A DNA stretch of 64,000 bases, from the NCBI RefSeq assembly GCF_018324205.1, contig NZ_AP023356.1, positions 7,007,501 through 7,071,500 of the forward strand, written 5' to 3'. This document shows positions 24,277-33,327 of this stretch, one piece after another. Each line of letters begins with the position of its first letter. Within the stretch, counting starts at the first letter, position 1. The position numbers and the translations under genes were made by a program. The DNA comes from Actinoplanes ianthinogenes (lineage in GTDB: Bacteria > Actinomycetota > Actinomycetes > Mycobacteriales > Micromonosporaceae). The notes under the pieces were generated by a model. That model was not told the DNA's origin. It searched no databases and saw nothing but the letters and a program-made list of their open reading frames with translations.

Positions 24277-24933
24277 TTAGCCACGGATAGTCTGCGTAGA
24301 ACGTACAAAATCTGGGTTTTTGGCGGTTTGCCACAGGGTGAGCGCCAGGAGGAGTTCGCCGAGATTGCCCAGCCACGGGACGGCCGCGCCGACGCCGGCC
24401 GCGATCAGCATCGTGAGGGAGCCGATCAGCAGCCAGGGGTGGCGGGTGGTGATCTGGACGGCGATGCCGATGGCGATCAGTACCCCGATCGCGACGATGG
24501 CCGGGATGGGCGGGCCGGCAGCGGCGGCGTTGGTGTATCGGATGGTGTCGGCGTAGGTCTTGGGCTGGAGGTCGAGGGCGGCCACGTCCTGGAACACGCC
24601 GAGCGCGATCATCAGGGCGGTGAGTGCGCCGAAGGCCGCCGGGGCGGTGCGGCGCTGGAGCCAGCCGACCCGGTGACGGCGGCCGAGACCGACACCGACC
24701 ATGATGAGCAGCGGCACCAGCAGGGCGTGCGTGACGAATCGCGGGATCGAGAGGGCGTGCAGCAGCGGGCCGGCGCCGAGCAGGCGGCCGCTCGCGATCA
24801 CCGCGTTGTCCCCGATCAGGGCGACGAGCACGAGGATCAGCAGGGTGGGCACCCAGCCGCGGGGCAGGCGGAGGAGCAGGGTCAGAAGGACGAGTTCGGC
24901 CACGGCGATCAGGGCGAAAAGCGTGCTGACCAT
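24277..24933 (-). CDS. multi-pass membrane protein of unknown function
   Basis: A 218-residue hydrophobic protein with about seven membrane helices and short loops. Notable stretches are LVALIGDNAVIASGRLLG in the first half, an extracytoplasmic loop with LQPKTYADTIRYTNAAAAGPP, and a polar tail. The ATG at 24933 is chosen because GGAG lies 6 bases upstream; a GTG 18 bases earlier is open. I do not recognise the family. It diverges from the SelW-like gene. Confidence 0.72.
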   Translation of the reverse strand: MVSTLFALIAVAELVLLTLLLRLPRGWVPTLLILVLVALIGDNAVIASGRLLGAGPLLHALSIPRFVTHALLVPLLIMVGVGLGRRHRVGWLQRRTAPAAFGALTALMIALGVFQDVAALDLQPKTYADTIRYTNAAAAGPPIPAIVAIGVLIAIGIAVQITTRHPWLLIGSLTMLIAAGVGAAVPWLGNLGELLLALTLWQTAKNPDFVRSTQTIRG

Positions 24934-25032
24934 GCGAGCTCCGTTTCTCACTCCGAAACGCTGTTCGTCAACCTAAGGGTCGATGCCGGGGTGGGCAAGC
25001 ATCCGGCCCGCGGCCGGGCATACTCGGGCGTT

Positions 25033-25590
25033 GTGAGTGAGCGGACGCCCCGGATCGAGATCGAATACTGCACGCAGTGCCGCTGGCTGTTGCGGGCGGC
25101 GTGGCTGGCACAGGAGTTGCTGACGACGTTCCCCCGGGATCTGGGCGAGGTGGCGCTGGTCCCCGGCATCGGCGGCGTGTTCGAGGTGCGCCTCGACGAC
25201 GAGGTCCTGTGGACCCGCAAGCCGGACGGCTTCCCGGACCTGCCCCAGCTCAAGCGACTGGTCCGCGACCTGGTAGCCCCCGGCCGCGACCTGGGCCACT
25301 CCGACCGTGCCGCTTCCGCTTCGGCCGCTCCGGCCGCGCCGGACGCTTCCGCCGTTCCGGCCGCGCCGGACGCTTCCGCCGTTCCGGCCGCGCCGGACGC
25401 TTCCGCCGTTCCGGCCGCGCCGGACGCTTCCGCCGTTCCGGCCGCGCCGGCCGCTCCCGCCGCGCCGGCCGCTCCCGTCGCTCCCGTCGCTCCCGCCGTT
25501 GCGGTCGCGCCCGCCGCGCCCGCCGCGCCCGCCGCGCCCGCCGCGCCCGCCGCGCCCACCGATCCAGCCGCGCCGCCGGGTAAGAGTTAA
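25033..25590 (+). CDS. SelW/Rdx-family thioredoxin-like protein with an Ala/Pro repeat tail
   Basis: A 185-residue protein. Residues 1-90 form the Rdx (SelT/SelW/SelH) fold, with the redox motif CTQC in IEYCTQCRWLLRAAWLAQEL, a GGVFEV strand and RKPDGFPDLPQLKRLVRD near the end, as in prokaryotic SelW-like proteins with Cys in place of Sec. The remaining half is low complexity: four copies of a nine-residue PAAPDASAV unit, then Ala-Pro runs. The usual family length is 75-100, so the tail is an expansion. It starts with GTG. It converges on the lipid kinase gene. Confidence 0.82.
   Translation: MSERTPRIEIEYCTQCRWLLRAAWLAQELLTTFPRDLGEVALVPGIGGVFEVRLDDEVLWTRKPDGFPDLPQLKRLVRDLVAPGRDLGHSDRAASASAAPAAPDASAVPAAPDASAVPAAPDASAVPAAPDASAVPAAPAAPAAPAAPVAPVAPAVAVAPAAPAAPAAPAAPAAPTDPAAPPGKS
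25321..25560 (+). repeat. 27-bp coding minisatellite in the SelW-like gene
   Basis: Four nearly identical units of about GCCGCGCCGGACGCTTCCGC plus GTTCCG, followed by shorter GCCCCCGCCGC-type triplet runs. Near identity of the copies suggests recent expansion by slippage. Confidence 0.8.
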
Positions 25591-25618
25591 GTTCCGAAAT
25601 AACCCTTACTGCCGCGGG

Positions 25619-26548
25619 TCAGAGGTCGGGACTGTCCAGCGGGGCCATGATGCGCAGCGCGTTCGGGTCGACCGCGATCCGCATCGGGGTGGCGCCGCAC
25701 GGCTCGCCGTCGACCTCGACCGCCGCGGGCCGGTCCGTCTCCAGCCAGAGTTCGCGGACCGCGAGGAACGGGCGTTCGTGCAGCGTCCGCCTATGTCCCG
25801 TGGCCGCGTTGCGAGCCGTCTCGCGCAGCAGCTCGCGCCGCGCCGGACCACCGACCGGGTACGCCACCAGCAGCCGGTCGTCCGCGTGCGCGTCCGCGGT
25901 GATCGGGCGCCCGGCGTGGAACCCGCCGTTCGCCACATACACCTGGTGGGTGTGGAAGCGCAGCTCCCGCCCCTCGGCCCGGATCGTGGCCCGCAACGGC
26001 CGGTGCCGGGCCAGCAGCCCGAGCGCGGTGAGCGGGTAGGCGACCCGCCCGGCCAGCCGCTTCAGCCCCGGCGGCACGCTGATCATCACCTCGGCGGACA
26101 GCCCGATCCCGACGTGATTGGTGAACGGCCGGTCCCCGGCGACCCCCAGGTCCACGTCGATCACCTTGCCGTCGACCAGCGTGGCTATCGCGGTGTCCAG
26201 GTCCGGCGCGATACGCACGGTCCGGGCGAAGTTGTTCGTGGTGCCGAGCGGCAGCAGCCCGAGCGCGACGTCCCGGTGCGCGAGCAGCCGCCCGGCGGTG
26301 CTGATCGTGCCGTCGCCCCCGCCGGCGATCAGCAGGTCCGGCCCCTTGCCGAGCGCGTCCTGAAGCAGCGTCTCCAGCTCGCCGGACTCCTCCATGGCAT
26401 ATGTCCCGAGGAGCTCGAAACCGGCCGTGAGCAGCCGGTCCCGAGCGTCCTCGTAGAGCTGCCGCCCGCGGCGGGACCGCGTGTTGACGACCAGCGCCGC
26501 CCGGCGGTCGCGGCGGATGTCATCGGTGAGCTGCTGCTTGCTCCGCAC
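25619..26548 (-). CDS. diacylglycerol/lipid kinase family protein (YegS/DgkB type)
   Basis: A 309-residue protein with the DAG-kinase catalytic domain at the N-terminus, nucleotide motif GGGDGTIS (about residues 75-82) and the GLLPLGTTNNFARTV segment. An all-beta C-terminal domain ends in VEVDGEPCGATPMRIAV. It phosphorylates diacylglycerol or a related lipid at the membrane. GTG is the start. TAGGGT sits exactly 6 bases before it, so the message is probably leaderless and the gene has its own promoter rather than sharing that of the LCP gene just upstream. Confidence 0.9.
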   Translation of the reverse strand: MRSKQQLTDDIRRDRRAALVVNTRSRRGRQLYEDARDRLLTAGFELLGTYAMEESGELETLLQDALGKGPDLLIAGGGDGTISTAGRLLAHRDVALGLLPLGTTNNFARTVRIAPDLDTAIATLVDGKVIDVDLGVAGDRPFTNHVGIGLSAEVMISVPPGLKRLAGRVAYPLTALGLLARHRPLRATIRAEGRELRFHTHQVYVANGGFHAGRPITADAHADDRLLVAYPVGGPARRELLRETARNAATGHRRTLHERPFLAVRELWLETDRPAAVEVDGEPCGATPMRIAVDPNALRIMAPLDSPDL

Positions 26549-26554
26549 CCCGCG

Positions 26555-26560
26555 ACCCTA
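26555..26560 (-). promoter_or_regulatory. -10 box for the leaderless lipid kinase gene
   Basis: TAGGGT on the minus strand is followed by 6 bases and the GTG start, the exact geometry for transcription to begin at the start codon. Confidence 0.6.
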
Positions 26561-26576
26561 TCCGCCGCCGGTCCGC

Positions 26577-27737
26577 TCAGACCGTCGAGATGAAGTCCGG
26601 GTGGCTCAGCAGGAAGCTGTCGATGGTGTCTCTCTTGACGGCCTGGAGCAGTTTCATGCTGTCGTCGCTCAACAGCTCGACACTGCCCACGTTCGGCACG
26701 TTCTGCGAGTTCAGCTTGCCGGCGTTGGTCTTGATGGTGACCAGCCGGTCGGGTTTCAGGTCGCGCATCCCCAGCGCCCAGTCGACGAGGCTGATGCCGC
26801 CCTTGTCCACTGTCATCGACTTGCCGAACGCGCTCAGCAGCGCCGGGAGTTTCGTCGGCGAGTCGAGCCCGTCGGACACCGCCTGGTTGATGATCGCCTT
26901 GAAGAACTGCTGCTGGTGCCGCTGCCGGCCGTAGTCCAGCGACTTGTCGCCGAGCAGGTCGCGCTGCCGGACGAAGTCGAGCGCGTCAGCCGGCGTGAAG
27001 CAGTGATCGCCCTTCGTGTAGACCTTCGGTTTCACCCCCGCGATCCTGGACCGCAGTGTGCCGTCCGGGTTGATCACGAAGGGGGCGGCCGGCTTGCCGT
27101 TGGCGTCGGTGCCCCGGTGGATCGAGGTGGTCTGGGTGTCCACATACATACAGACGCGGCCGAGCACCTTGACCACGTCGCGGAAGCCCTGGAAGTCGAT
27201 GATCGCGCCGGCGTCCGGGGTGATCCCGGTCAGCTCCTTGATCGTCATGGTGAGCAGCTCGAAGCCGTGTTTCAGCGCCTCGGTGCCCTTCAGCCCGCGG
27301 GTGCCGAAGGCGAACGCGGCATTGATCTTGAACTTGCCGCCCGCGAACGACTGCGCGCCGTTGTCATAGGCCGGGATTCGCACGTAGCTGTCCCGGGGCA
27401 GGGAGATCAGATAGCCACTCGAATGATCTTTGTTGATGTGCAGCAGGATGATCGAGTCGGAGCGCAGTGCCTCGCCGTTGATCTGTGAGGGGCGCTGGTC
27501 GATGCCGACCAGCAGCACGTTCTTCGCGCCGTCGAGATTGACGTTCTTCTTCTCCTCGACGGGTTTGGCGTTGCCGAGCAGATCCTCCTGGCCGACCTCG
27601 GAGGTGGCCGCGGCCACCGCGAAGCGCACCCCGACCGCGCCGCCGCCACCGACCACCAGCAGCGCTGCTCCGAGGACCACGGTCCAGAAAGCCCAGCGTG
27701 GCATGCGGCGTCGTCGGCGCCTGCTGATCCTGCGCAC
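26577..27737 (-). CDS. LytR-CpsA-Psr (LCP) family cell-wall glycopolymer ligase
   Basis: A 386-residue type II membrane protein. It has an Arg-rich cytoplasmic start, one membrane helix (about 14-40) and an extracytoplasmic LCP domain. The family motifs are LLVGIDQRP, LRSDSIILLHINKDHSSGYLISLPRDSYV with the conserved Asp and Arg, KINAAFAFG, and DALDFVRQRDLLGDKSLDYGRQRHQQQF. LCP enzymes move undecaprenyl-linked glycopolymers onto peptidoglycan. GTG is the start, with GAGGAG 7 bases upstream. It diverges from two glycosyltransferase genes, which fits a wall-polymer neighbourhood. Confidence 0.92.
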   Translation of the reverse strand: MRRISRRRRRRMPRWAFWTVVLGAALLVVGGGGAVGVRFAVAAATSEVGQEDLLGNAKPVEEKKNVNLDGAKNVLLVGIDQRPSQINGEALRSDSIILLHINKDHSSGYLISLPRDSYVRIPAYDNGAQSFAGGKFKINAAFAFGTRGLKGTEALKHGFELLTMTIKELTGITPDAGAIIDFQGFRDVVKVLGRVCMYVDTQTTSIHRGTDANGKPAAPFVINPDGTLRSRIAGVKPKVYTKGDHCFTPADALDFVRQRDLLGDKSLDYGRQRHQQQFFKAIINQAVSDGLDSPTKLPALLSAFGKSMTVDKGGISLVDWALGMRDLKPDRLVTIKTNAGKLNSQNVPNVGSVELLSDDSMKLLQAVKRDTIDSFLLSHPDFISTV

Positions 27738-27920
27738 GGGAGGTCTCCTCTGGGTCGACGGTCATTCCACCCATGAAGACGGGAGCGGCCGCTCGAAAGA
27801 TTGCGCCGACGGCTGTGAATTTTCTCCAGCCGCCGGCGACCCGCTTACTTCCGTTCACTGTCGCGCCTTCGACCGTCCCTAGCGTCCAGATCACCATTCC
27901 CCGCCGTTAAGCGAGTCGAC

Positions 27921-28904
27921 ATGTCCCCTCAGCCGGACGTCAGCGTGGTCATCCCGACGTGCAACCGGCCGGAGCTGGCGGTCCGCGCCGCCCGCAGCGC
28001 GCTCGGTCAGACACACCGGAACCTCGAGGTCCTCGTCGTCGTCGACGGCCCCGACGACGCCACCACCCGGGCCCTGGCCGAGATCGGCGACCCCCGGCTG
28101 GACGTGCTCGTGCTCCCGCGGCGCGGCAAGGCGCCGAACGCCCGCAACACCGGCGCACGGCACGCCCGCGGCCGGTTCACCGCGATGCTCGACGACGACG
28201 ACGAGTGGCTGCCCACCAAGCTCGCCGTGCAGCTCGACCTGGCCGCTCAGGCCGGGTCCGCGACGCCGATCGTGGCCTGCCGGATGGTGAACCGGACCCC
28301 GCGCGCCGACTCGGTCATGCCGCGCCGGCTGCCCGCGCCGGGCGAGCCGATCAGCGAGTACTTCACCGTCCGCAAGGGCTTGTTCTACGGCGACGGGTTC
28401 ATCCAGACCTCCACCATCATGGCGCCCACCGAGCTGTGGCGCGCCGTGCCGTTCACCGTCGGCCTGCGCCGGCAGCAGGAGCTGGACTGGGCGCTGCGGG
28501 CGCTGCGCGAGCCGGGCACCGAGTTGATCTACGCGGCCGAGCCGCTGGTCCTGTGGCACCAGGACGAGGACCGCGAGCGGATCAGCCTGGAGAACCCGTG
28601 GCGCGAGCAGCTGGAGTGGCTGCGCGCCAGCCGCGAGCTGTTCACCCGGCGTGCCTACGCCGCCTTCACGCTCAGCGTGCTCAGCTCGATGGCCGCGCCG
28701 ACCCGGGACGGCAAGCTCTTCCGTGAGCTGCTCGCCGAGGCCCGCCGGCACGGTCGCCCGGGCCTGCTCGACTACCTCACCCACCTCCAGATCTGGGCGC
28801 TTCCGCCGAGCCTGCGGCACCGGCTGCGCGATCTGGTCGTCGGCCGCCGGTCCGTGAGCCGGCCGGCCGAGCCGGCGCCGCAGGTGCACGCCGATGTCGA
28901 CTGA
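27921..28904 (+). CDS. family 2 glycosyltransferase
   Basis: A 327-residue GT-A enzyme. The start DVSVVIPTCNRPELAVRAARSAL is the GT2 nucleotide-binding strand, RRGKAPNARNTGARHARG is the central motif and TAMLDDDDEW holds the DXD metal site. A C-terminal helical region follows. It transfers a sugar from a nucleotide donor to a surface glycan or glycolipid acceptor in the cytoplasm. The ATG of the following glycosyltransferase lies 11 bases inside its 3' end, so the two are translated together and probably act on the same glycan. Confidence 0.9.
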   Translation: MSPQPDVSVVIPTCNRPELAVRAARSALGQTHRNLEVLVVVDGPDDATTRALAEIGDPRLDVLVLPRRGKAPNARNTGARHARGRFTAMLDDDDEWLPTKLAVQLDLAAQAGSATPIVACRMVNRTPRADSVMPRRLPAPGEPISEYFTVRKGLFYGDGFIQTSTIMAPTELWRAVPFTVGLRRQQELDWALRALREPGTELIYAAEPLVLWHQDEDRERISLENPWREQLEWLRASRELFTRRAYAAFTLSVLSSMAAPTRDGKLFRELLAEARRHGRPGLLDYLTHLQIWALPPSLRHRLRDLVVGRRSVSRPAEPAPQVHADVD

Positions 28905-30015
28905 GCGCCGGGTCGCGATCTGGCGCAGCGCCATGCTGCCCGGATCCGAGACGTTCATCCGCAACCAGGGCGACGCCCTGTCCCGCTGGACCCCGACCTA
29001 CGTGGGCGCCACCCGGATCGAGTCGGCGCTCTCCCGCCCGGACGACGTGATCGCCTTCCCGGACCACCGAGGCTTCCTGCGCCTGCGCTTGACCGGGGCT
29101 TCGCCCCGGCTTCACCACACCCTTCTTTCGGTACGCCCAGAGCTCCTGCACGCCCACTTCGGCGGTGACGGCTGGCTGGTCAGCCACACGGCCGCCCGGC
29201 TCCGTGTGCCACTCGTGGTGACCGTGCACGGCCACGACGTCACCCGGCAGCCGGCCGGCCCCGGCGCCAAGGGCCTGCGGTACCGCCGCAACCTGCGCAC
29301 CGTCTTCCGCCGGGCCACCACGGTCATCGCGGTCTCCGAGGTGATCCGGGAGCGGGCGATCCGCTGGGGCGCCGACCCGGCGAAGGTACGCGTGCACTAC
29401 ACCGGCGTGCCGGTCCCCGCGGCCGTCCCGATGGTCCCGAAGCGCTGGGACGTGGTGTTCGTCGGCCGCTTCGTCGCCAAGAAGGGCGTCGACGACCTGC
29501 TGGCCGCGCTCGCCCGGATCGAGACGCCGCGCCCGCGCGCGCTGTTCATCGGCGACGGCGAGCTGATGCCGGCGATGCGCGCCCGGGCCGAGGAGCTGCG
29601 GGTGGACGCCACCTTCGTGGGCAGCGAGTCCCCCGAGGCGGTGGCCCGGCACCTGTCCGAGTCCCGGATCCTGGCCTGCCCGTCGAAGACCGCACCGGAC
29701 GGCGACACCGAGGGACTGCCCACCACGATCCTGGAGGCCGGCGCGCTGGGCCTGCCGGTCGTCGCGACCCGGCACAGCGGCATCCCGGAAGCGGTCGTGG
29801 ACGGGGAGACCGGTCTGCTCACCCCCGAGGCGGACCCGGCCGCGCTGGCCGCGTCGCTGACCCGGCTGCTCGGGGACGCGGAGCTGCGGCACCGGCTGGG
29901 CACCCAGGCACGGCGGCGCATCGGCACGCACTTCGACCTGGGGGAGCAGACGCGGCGGCTGGAGCGTCTCTATGACGAGTCGACAGCGGGCGCTAGGCTG
30001 ACCAGTCAGCGCTGA
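28894..30015 (+). CDS. family 4 glycosyltransferase (GT-B)
   Basis: A 373-residue retaining GT-B enzyme. The N-lobe acceptor domain includes LLHAHFGGDGWLVSHTAARL and VVTVHGHDVTR. The C-lobe begins DVVFVGRFVAKKGVDDLL and carries the EX7E motif in DTEGLPTTILEAGALGLPVV. The layout matches colanic-acid-type or mannosyl GT4 enzymes. It overlaps the GT2 gene by 11 bases. The repeat-bearing spacer 30016-30282 follows. Confidence 0.9.
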   Translation: MSTERRVAIWRSAMLPGSETFIRNQGDALSRWTPTYVGATRIESALSRPDDVIAFPDHRGFLRLRLTGASPRLHHTLLSVRPELLHAHFGGDGWLVSHTAARLRVPLVVTVHGHDVTRQPAGPGAKGLRYRRNLRTVFRRATTVIAVSEVIRERAIRWGADPAKVRVHYTGVPVPAAVPMVPKRWDVVFVGRFVAKKGVDDLLAALARIETPRPRALFIGDGELMPAMRARAEELRVDATFVGSESPEAVARHLSESRILACPSKTAPDGDTEGLPTTILEAGALGLPVVATRHSGIPEAVVDGETGLLTPEADPAALAASLTRLLGDAELRHRLGTQARRRIGTHFDLGEQTRRLERLYDESTAGARLTSQR

Positions 30016-30282
30016 TATCCGCTCACTGCTCGATGCCCGCTCGTCCGCTTCGAGGGGCCGGGTCCGTCCGGGGCTGGTCTCCGCTTCGGCCGGTCTCCGC
30101 TTCGAGGCTCGCATCCGCTTCGAGGCCCGTGCCCGCTTCGAGGTCCGTTCATCCGCGCGACCTGCCCGGCGCCGGGTCCGCGTCGCGGCTCATGGTGGCG
30201 CTGATCCCATCCGGGGTCCCGGCGCTCAGATCCCTCCGCGCAGTGCCGATACGCAGCGCCGACGGAGCACGGGAGAGGCAGC
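30016..30282 (+). repeat. spacer with five degenerate TCCGCTTCGAGG repeats
   Basis: Copies of (T/C)CCGCTTCGAGG or a close variant lie at about 30043, 30080, 30096, 30113 and 30132, in a 267-bp gap between the GT4 and DUF4190 genes. No ORF with normal codon use is seen. The promoter and GGGAGAGG ribosome site of the next gene are at the right end. Confidence 0.6.
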
Positions 30283-31311
30283 ATGACCTGTACACATTGC
30301 GGTTCCACCGCCGTACCCTCCACCGGCGTCTGCCCGGCCTGCGGCCACACCACCACGCCGCCCAGCCAGACCGACCCGAGGTACCCGGCGACCACCGCCA
30401 TGCCCACGTCGCCCTACGGGGTCCCGGCCGACCCGTTCTCCGGTCCCACCACGGCCGACCCGTTCACGCCACCGCCGGTCACCCCTGACCCGTTGAGCGC
30501 CGCCCCGGCCCAGCCCTACAGCCCGCCGCCGCCGAGCGCTCCGCCGGCTTACGGTGCGCCGCCGTCGAGCGCCCCGCCCGCTTACGGTGCGCCGCCGTCG
30601 AGCGCCCCGCCCGCTTACGGTGCGCCGCCGTCGAGCGCTCCGCCGGCTTACGGTGTGCCGCCGTCGAGCGCCCCGCCGGTTGCCTCGACGCCGCCGTTCG
30701 GTGGGCCGCCGTCGAGCGCTCCGCCGGCTTCCGCCGGGCCGTTCCCGCCGGCCGGTTATGGAACGCCGCCGCAGACCGGGCCCTATGGTCAGTCGGCGCC
30801 GAGCCCTCCACCCGCGCCCTACAGCCCGTCGCCGACCTACGGCCCACCCGGCCCGCCCTACGGAGCGCCGGGCACTCCGCCGCAGCCGTATACGCCGCCC
30901 GGCCAGCCCTACCCGCCGGCCCAGGTCTACCCGGGTCAGCCGCCTTACCCCGGCCAGCCGCCCTATCCAGGCCAGCCGCCCTATCCAGGCCAGCAGCCCT
31001 ATCCAGGGCAGCCGTATCCGGGCCAGCCGTCCTACGGCCCCTCGCCCTACGGCCCCTCGCCTTACGGCCCCTCGCCTTACGGCCATGGATATCCGCAGCC
31101 GGTCGCCCAGGGGAACACGCTCAGCGTGATCGCGTTCGTCCTGAGCGCCATCGCGGTCTTCCTGGTGCCCCCGCTCTTCGGCGGGGTCGCCATATTCCTG
31201 GCCAGCCGTGCGAAGCGCAACGGCGAGCGCCTGGCCGCCACCGCCATGAAGGTGGCCACGATCTGCCTGATCGTCGGCATCGCCTTCAGCATCCTCGTCC
31301 GCATACTCTGA
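30283..31311 (+). CDS. zinc-ribbon, Pro-rich, DUF4190-like membrane protein
   Basis: A 342-residue protein in three parts. Residues 3-20 are a small zinc ribbon (CTHC and CPAC pairs). Residues 30-265 are disordered, with PPSSAPPAYGA repeats, then PGQPPY repeats and SPYGP repeats. The last 70 residues form two membrane helices with a charged turn, ASRAKRNGERLAATAMK, the DUF4190 arrangement. Such proteins are common and uncharacterised in actinobacteria. The start is set by GGGAGAGG. It converges on the methyltransferase-like gene across a shared hairpin. Confidence 0.82.
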   Translation: MTCTHCGSTAVPSTGVCPACGHTTTPPSQTDPRYPATTAMPTSPYGVPADPFSGPTTADPFTPPPVTPDPLSAAPAQPYSPPPPSAPPAYGAPPSSAPPAYGAPPSSAPPAYGAPPSSAPPAYGVPPSSAPPVASTPPFGGPPSSAPPASAGPFPPAGYGTPPQTGPYGQSAPSPPPAPYSPSPTYGPPGPPYGAPGTPPQPYTPPGQPYPPAQVYPGQPPYPGQPPYPGQPPYPGQQPYPGQPYPGQPSYGPSPYGPSPYGPSPYGHGYPQPVAQGNTLSVIAFVLSAIAVFLVPPLFGGVAIFLASRAKRNGERLAATAMKVATICLIVGIAFSILVRIL

Positions 31312-31315
31312 CCGG

Positions 31316-31351
31316 CCGCCGCCTCCTCAGGCTTCCGGACGGAGGCGGCGG
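31316..31351. terminator. bidirectional hairpin
   Basis: An 11-bp stem, CCGCCGCCTCC with GGAGGCGGCGG, lies between convergent genes. Its right arm is inside the 3' end of the minus-strand gene, whose stop is at 31327-31329. Confidence 0.55.
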
Positions 31352-33327
31352 AGGGCGGCCCGCGCCACCCGCTTTCCGGTGCGCAGGCCACCGGCCATGG
31401 CGGTTGCCGCCCGGCCGGGTGCGGTGGCCTTCAGTGCGGTGATGATGCGGTTGGCGCGGATCAGTTCGGCGTCGCGCTGCGCCACTCGCTGCTCGCACCA
31501 GTCGACCTGGGCGCGCGCTTCGGCCAGCTCACGGCGTAACCGATCCCGCTCGGCCACCGTCTCCCGCAGTGTCGGCAGATCCACGTGCGATCGCTCACCG
31601 CGGCCCGAACTCTGGTGCCTTTCGGTGTCTGCCTGCCGACCGGCCATCTCCGCCAGGAGGGCGGCGACTTCGGATTCGTCGGCGGGAGCCGGCCAGAGGT
31701 GCGCGAGTCCCTCGTGGAACATCGCCGCGGCGAATCGCCGGAGCGCGGTATCGGCCTGTGCGACCGAACCCATCGGTTCGACGGGAGCAGCAGATCCGGG
31801 GTGTCCGGCAGAAGCCAGGGAGCCCGGTGATTCGATCGAATTCGGAGTGGCGACCTGATCGACAGTTTCCGGCGAATCGGTTGTCTCGGTAGGAAATGCC
31901 GCCGAGGGATGCAGGGTTCCGTCCGAGCCGACGATGAGCTCATCCGCGTCCATTTCGGCCAGTTTGCCGCTTTGCCAGGCCGTCAACAGGCGGCGCGCCG
32001 TCGGCTGATCATGACGTCGGAACGCGGTGATCAACACGTCGTGCAGGCATCGGCCCGCCGGCAGCGGGGATGCGGCGCCGGAGCACATCCACCCGTGGAC
32101 CGGATCACGGTCCACCCGGACGAGCAGCGATGTTCCGTCTGGCGAGCGGTGAAGGCTGAGGTCCTCCGCAGCCGGCGGAGCGGCCGGCGGACCAGGCGGC
32201 GGAACGGTTGGCGGAGCGGCCGGCGGACCAGGCGGCGGAACGGTTGGCGGAGCAGCCGGCGGACCAGGCGGCGGAACGGTTGGCGGAGCAGGCGGCGGAA
32301 GGGTTGGCGGAGCAGCCGGCGGAAGGGTTGGCGGAGCAGCCGGCGGAACGGTTGGCGGAGCAGCCGGCGGAACGGTCGGCGGAGCGGCCGACAAGATCGC
32401 TGGGGGTGGCGCGCCGATCAGGGCGTGCGGCAGATCCAGAACCGGTGGACCCGCCGGCCCAAGCGGGGCGGTCGGGCCCTCGGGTGGTGCCGGGATCCAG
32501 GAGACGCTCGGGGCTGGTGGATGCGCCGGGACGGCAGAGGCACCGGAGACCGGCCCCGGATCCGGCCGGGGGCCGGGGCGGGTGGCGACCAGGAACCAGG
32601 CGGGTGCGGTTTGCAGGGCCAGCCCGGATCGCAGGAGGCGGGCGGCCACCGGGCGAGGGTCCGCGAGCAGCGGAGATGTCGGGACGAGAGACCGGCGCAG
32701 GGTCGACTGCAGGAATCCGAGCATCGCCGGGTCGGCGAGCAACTCCGCACTGACCAGCGCGGACGGCGCGCCCGGCGCGGGGAACCCGGCATAGCCACGA
32801 TCCACCTCCAGGCCGGCGGAGCACAGCGCCGCGACGAGCCGGGAAAAGCCGGCCGGAGCATCCTCGGCCGGGGCGGACCAGTCCGCCGGGGACGGCTCGG
32901 CCGGCAGGGCGACCAGGTGATGCAGGCCGGCCGGATTGTCCACCCCGAGCACCAGCCGTCCACCCGGGCGCAACACCCCCACCACCCGGGACAACGCCTC
33001 TGACCAGCGCAGGTCGGGAGACTCCGTGGTCCCGGCCCGGTCCAGCCCGCCCAGCGCCAGCACCGTGTCGAACTCCGGCCCGGCGGGAAGCCGGTCGAGG
33101 CTGCCACACCAGACCTGGGCGCCAGGGCGGCCATCGTGCTCCCCGCGTACCAAAAACGTCAGCTCGCGGTCGGTGAGCTGAGCGACGATCTCGGGCCCGT
33201 GCGGTCCGACGACCAGCGTCCTGCCGTGCGTCGCGGCCGCGAGCGCGGCCAGCGCCGGACCGTGCGCGCCGGAGCCGGCCGGTTCCGACCAATGTGGCAT
33301 CTCGCCGCCGATCACGAGCACGCTCAC
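31327..33327 (-). CDS. methyltransferase-like protein with a Pro-rich repeat region and C-terminal coiled coil
   Basis: A 666-residue protein. Residues 1-270 resemble a class I SAM methyltransferase fold: MSVLVIGGEM start, LPAGPEFDTVLALGGLDR, VVGVLRPGGRLVLGVDN and a late TAPAWFLVATRP strand. The usual GxGxG loop is not clear, so activity is uncertain. About 290-395 is Pro-rich, with APPTVPPA and PPPGPPAAPPTVP repeats. Next comes a small domain with SLLVRVDRDPVHGWMCSG, an acidic linker and a coiled coil (about 585-630, ETVAERDRLRRELAEARAQ). GTG is the start with AAGGAG 8 bases upstream, overlapping the stop of the preceding gene (GTGA). Linked to a GT-like protein, it may modify a surface glycan; this is inference. 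Confidence 0.75.
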   Translation of the reverse strand: MSVLVIGGEMPHWSEPAGSGAHGPALAALAAATHGRTLVVGPHGPEIVAQLTDRELTFLVRGEHDGRPGAQVWCGSLDRLPAGPEFDTVLALGGLDRAGTTESPDLRWSEALSRVVGVLRPGGRLVLGVDNPAGLHHLVALPAEPSPADWSAPAEDAPAGFSRLVAALCSAGLEVDRGYAGFPAPGAPSALVSAELLADPAMLGFLQSTLRRSLVPTSPLLADPRPVAARLLRSGLALQTAPAWFLVATRPGPRPDPGPVSGASAVPAHPPAPSVSWIPAPPEGPTAPLGPAGPPVLDLPHALIGAPPPAILSAAPPTVPPAAPPTVPPAAPPTLPPAAPPTLPPPAPPTVPPPGPPAAPPTVPPPGPPAAPPTVPPPGPPAAPPAAEDLSLHRSPDGTSLLVRVDRDPVHGWMCSGAASPLPAGRCLHDVLITAFRRHDQPTARRLLTAWQSGKLAEMDADELIVGSDGTLHPSAAFPTETTDSPETVDQVATPNSIESPGSLASAGHPGSAAPVEPMGSVAQADTALRRFAAAMFHEGLAHLWPAPADESEVAALLAEMAGRQADTERHQSSGRGERSHVDLPTLRETVAERDRLRRELAEARAQVDWCEQRVAQRDAELIRANRIITALKATAPGRAATAMAGGLRTGKRVARAALRRLRPEA

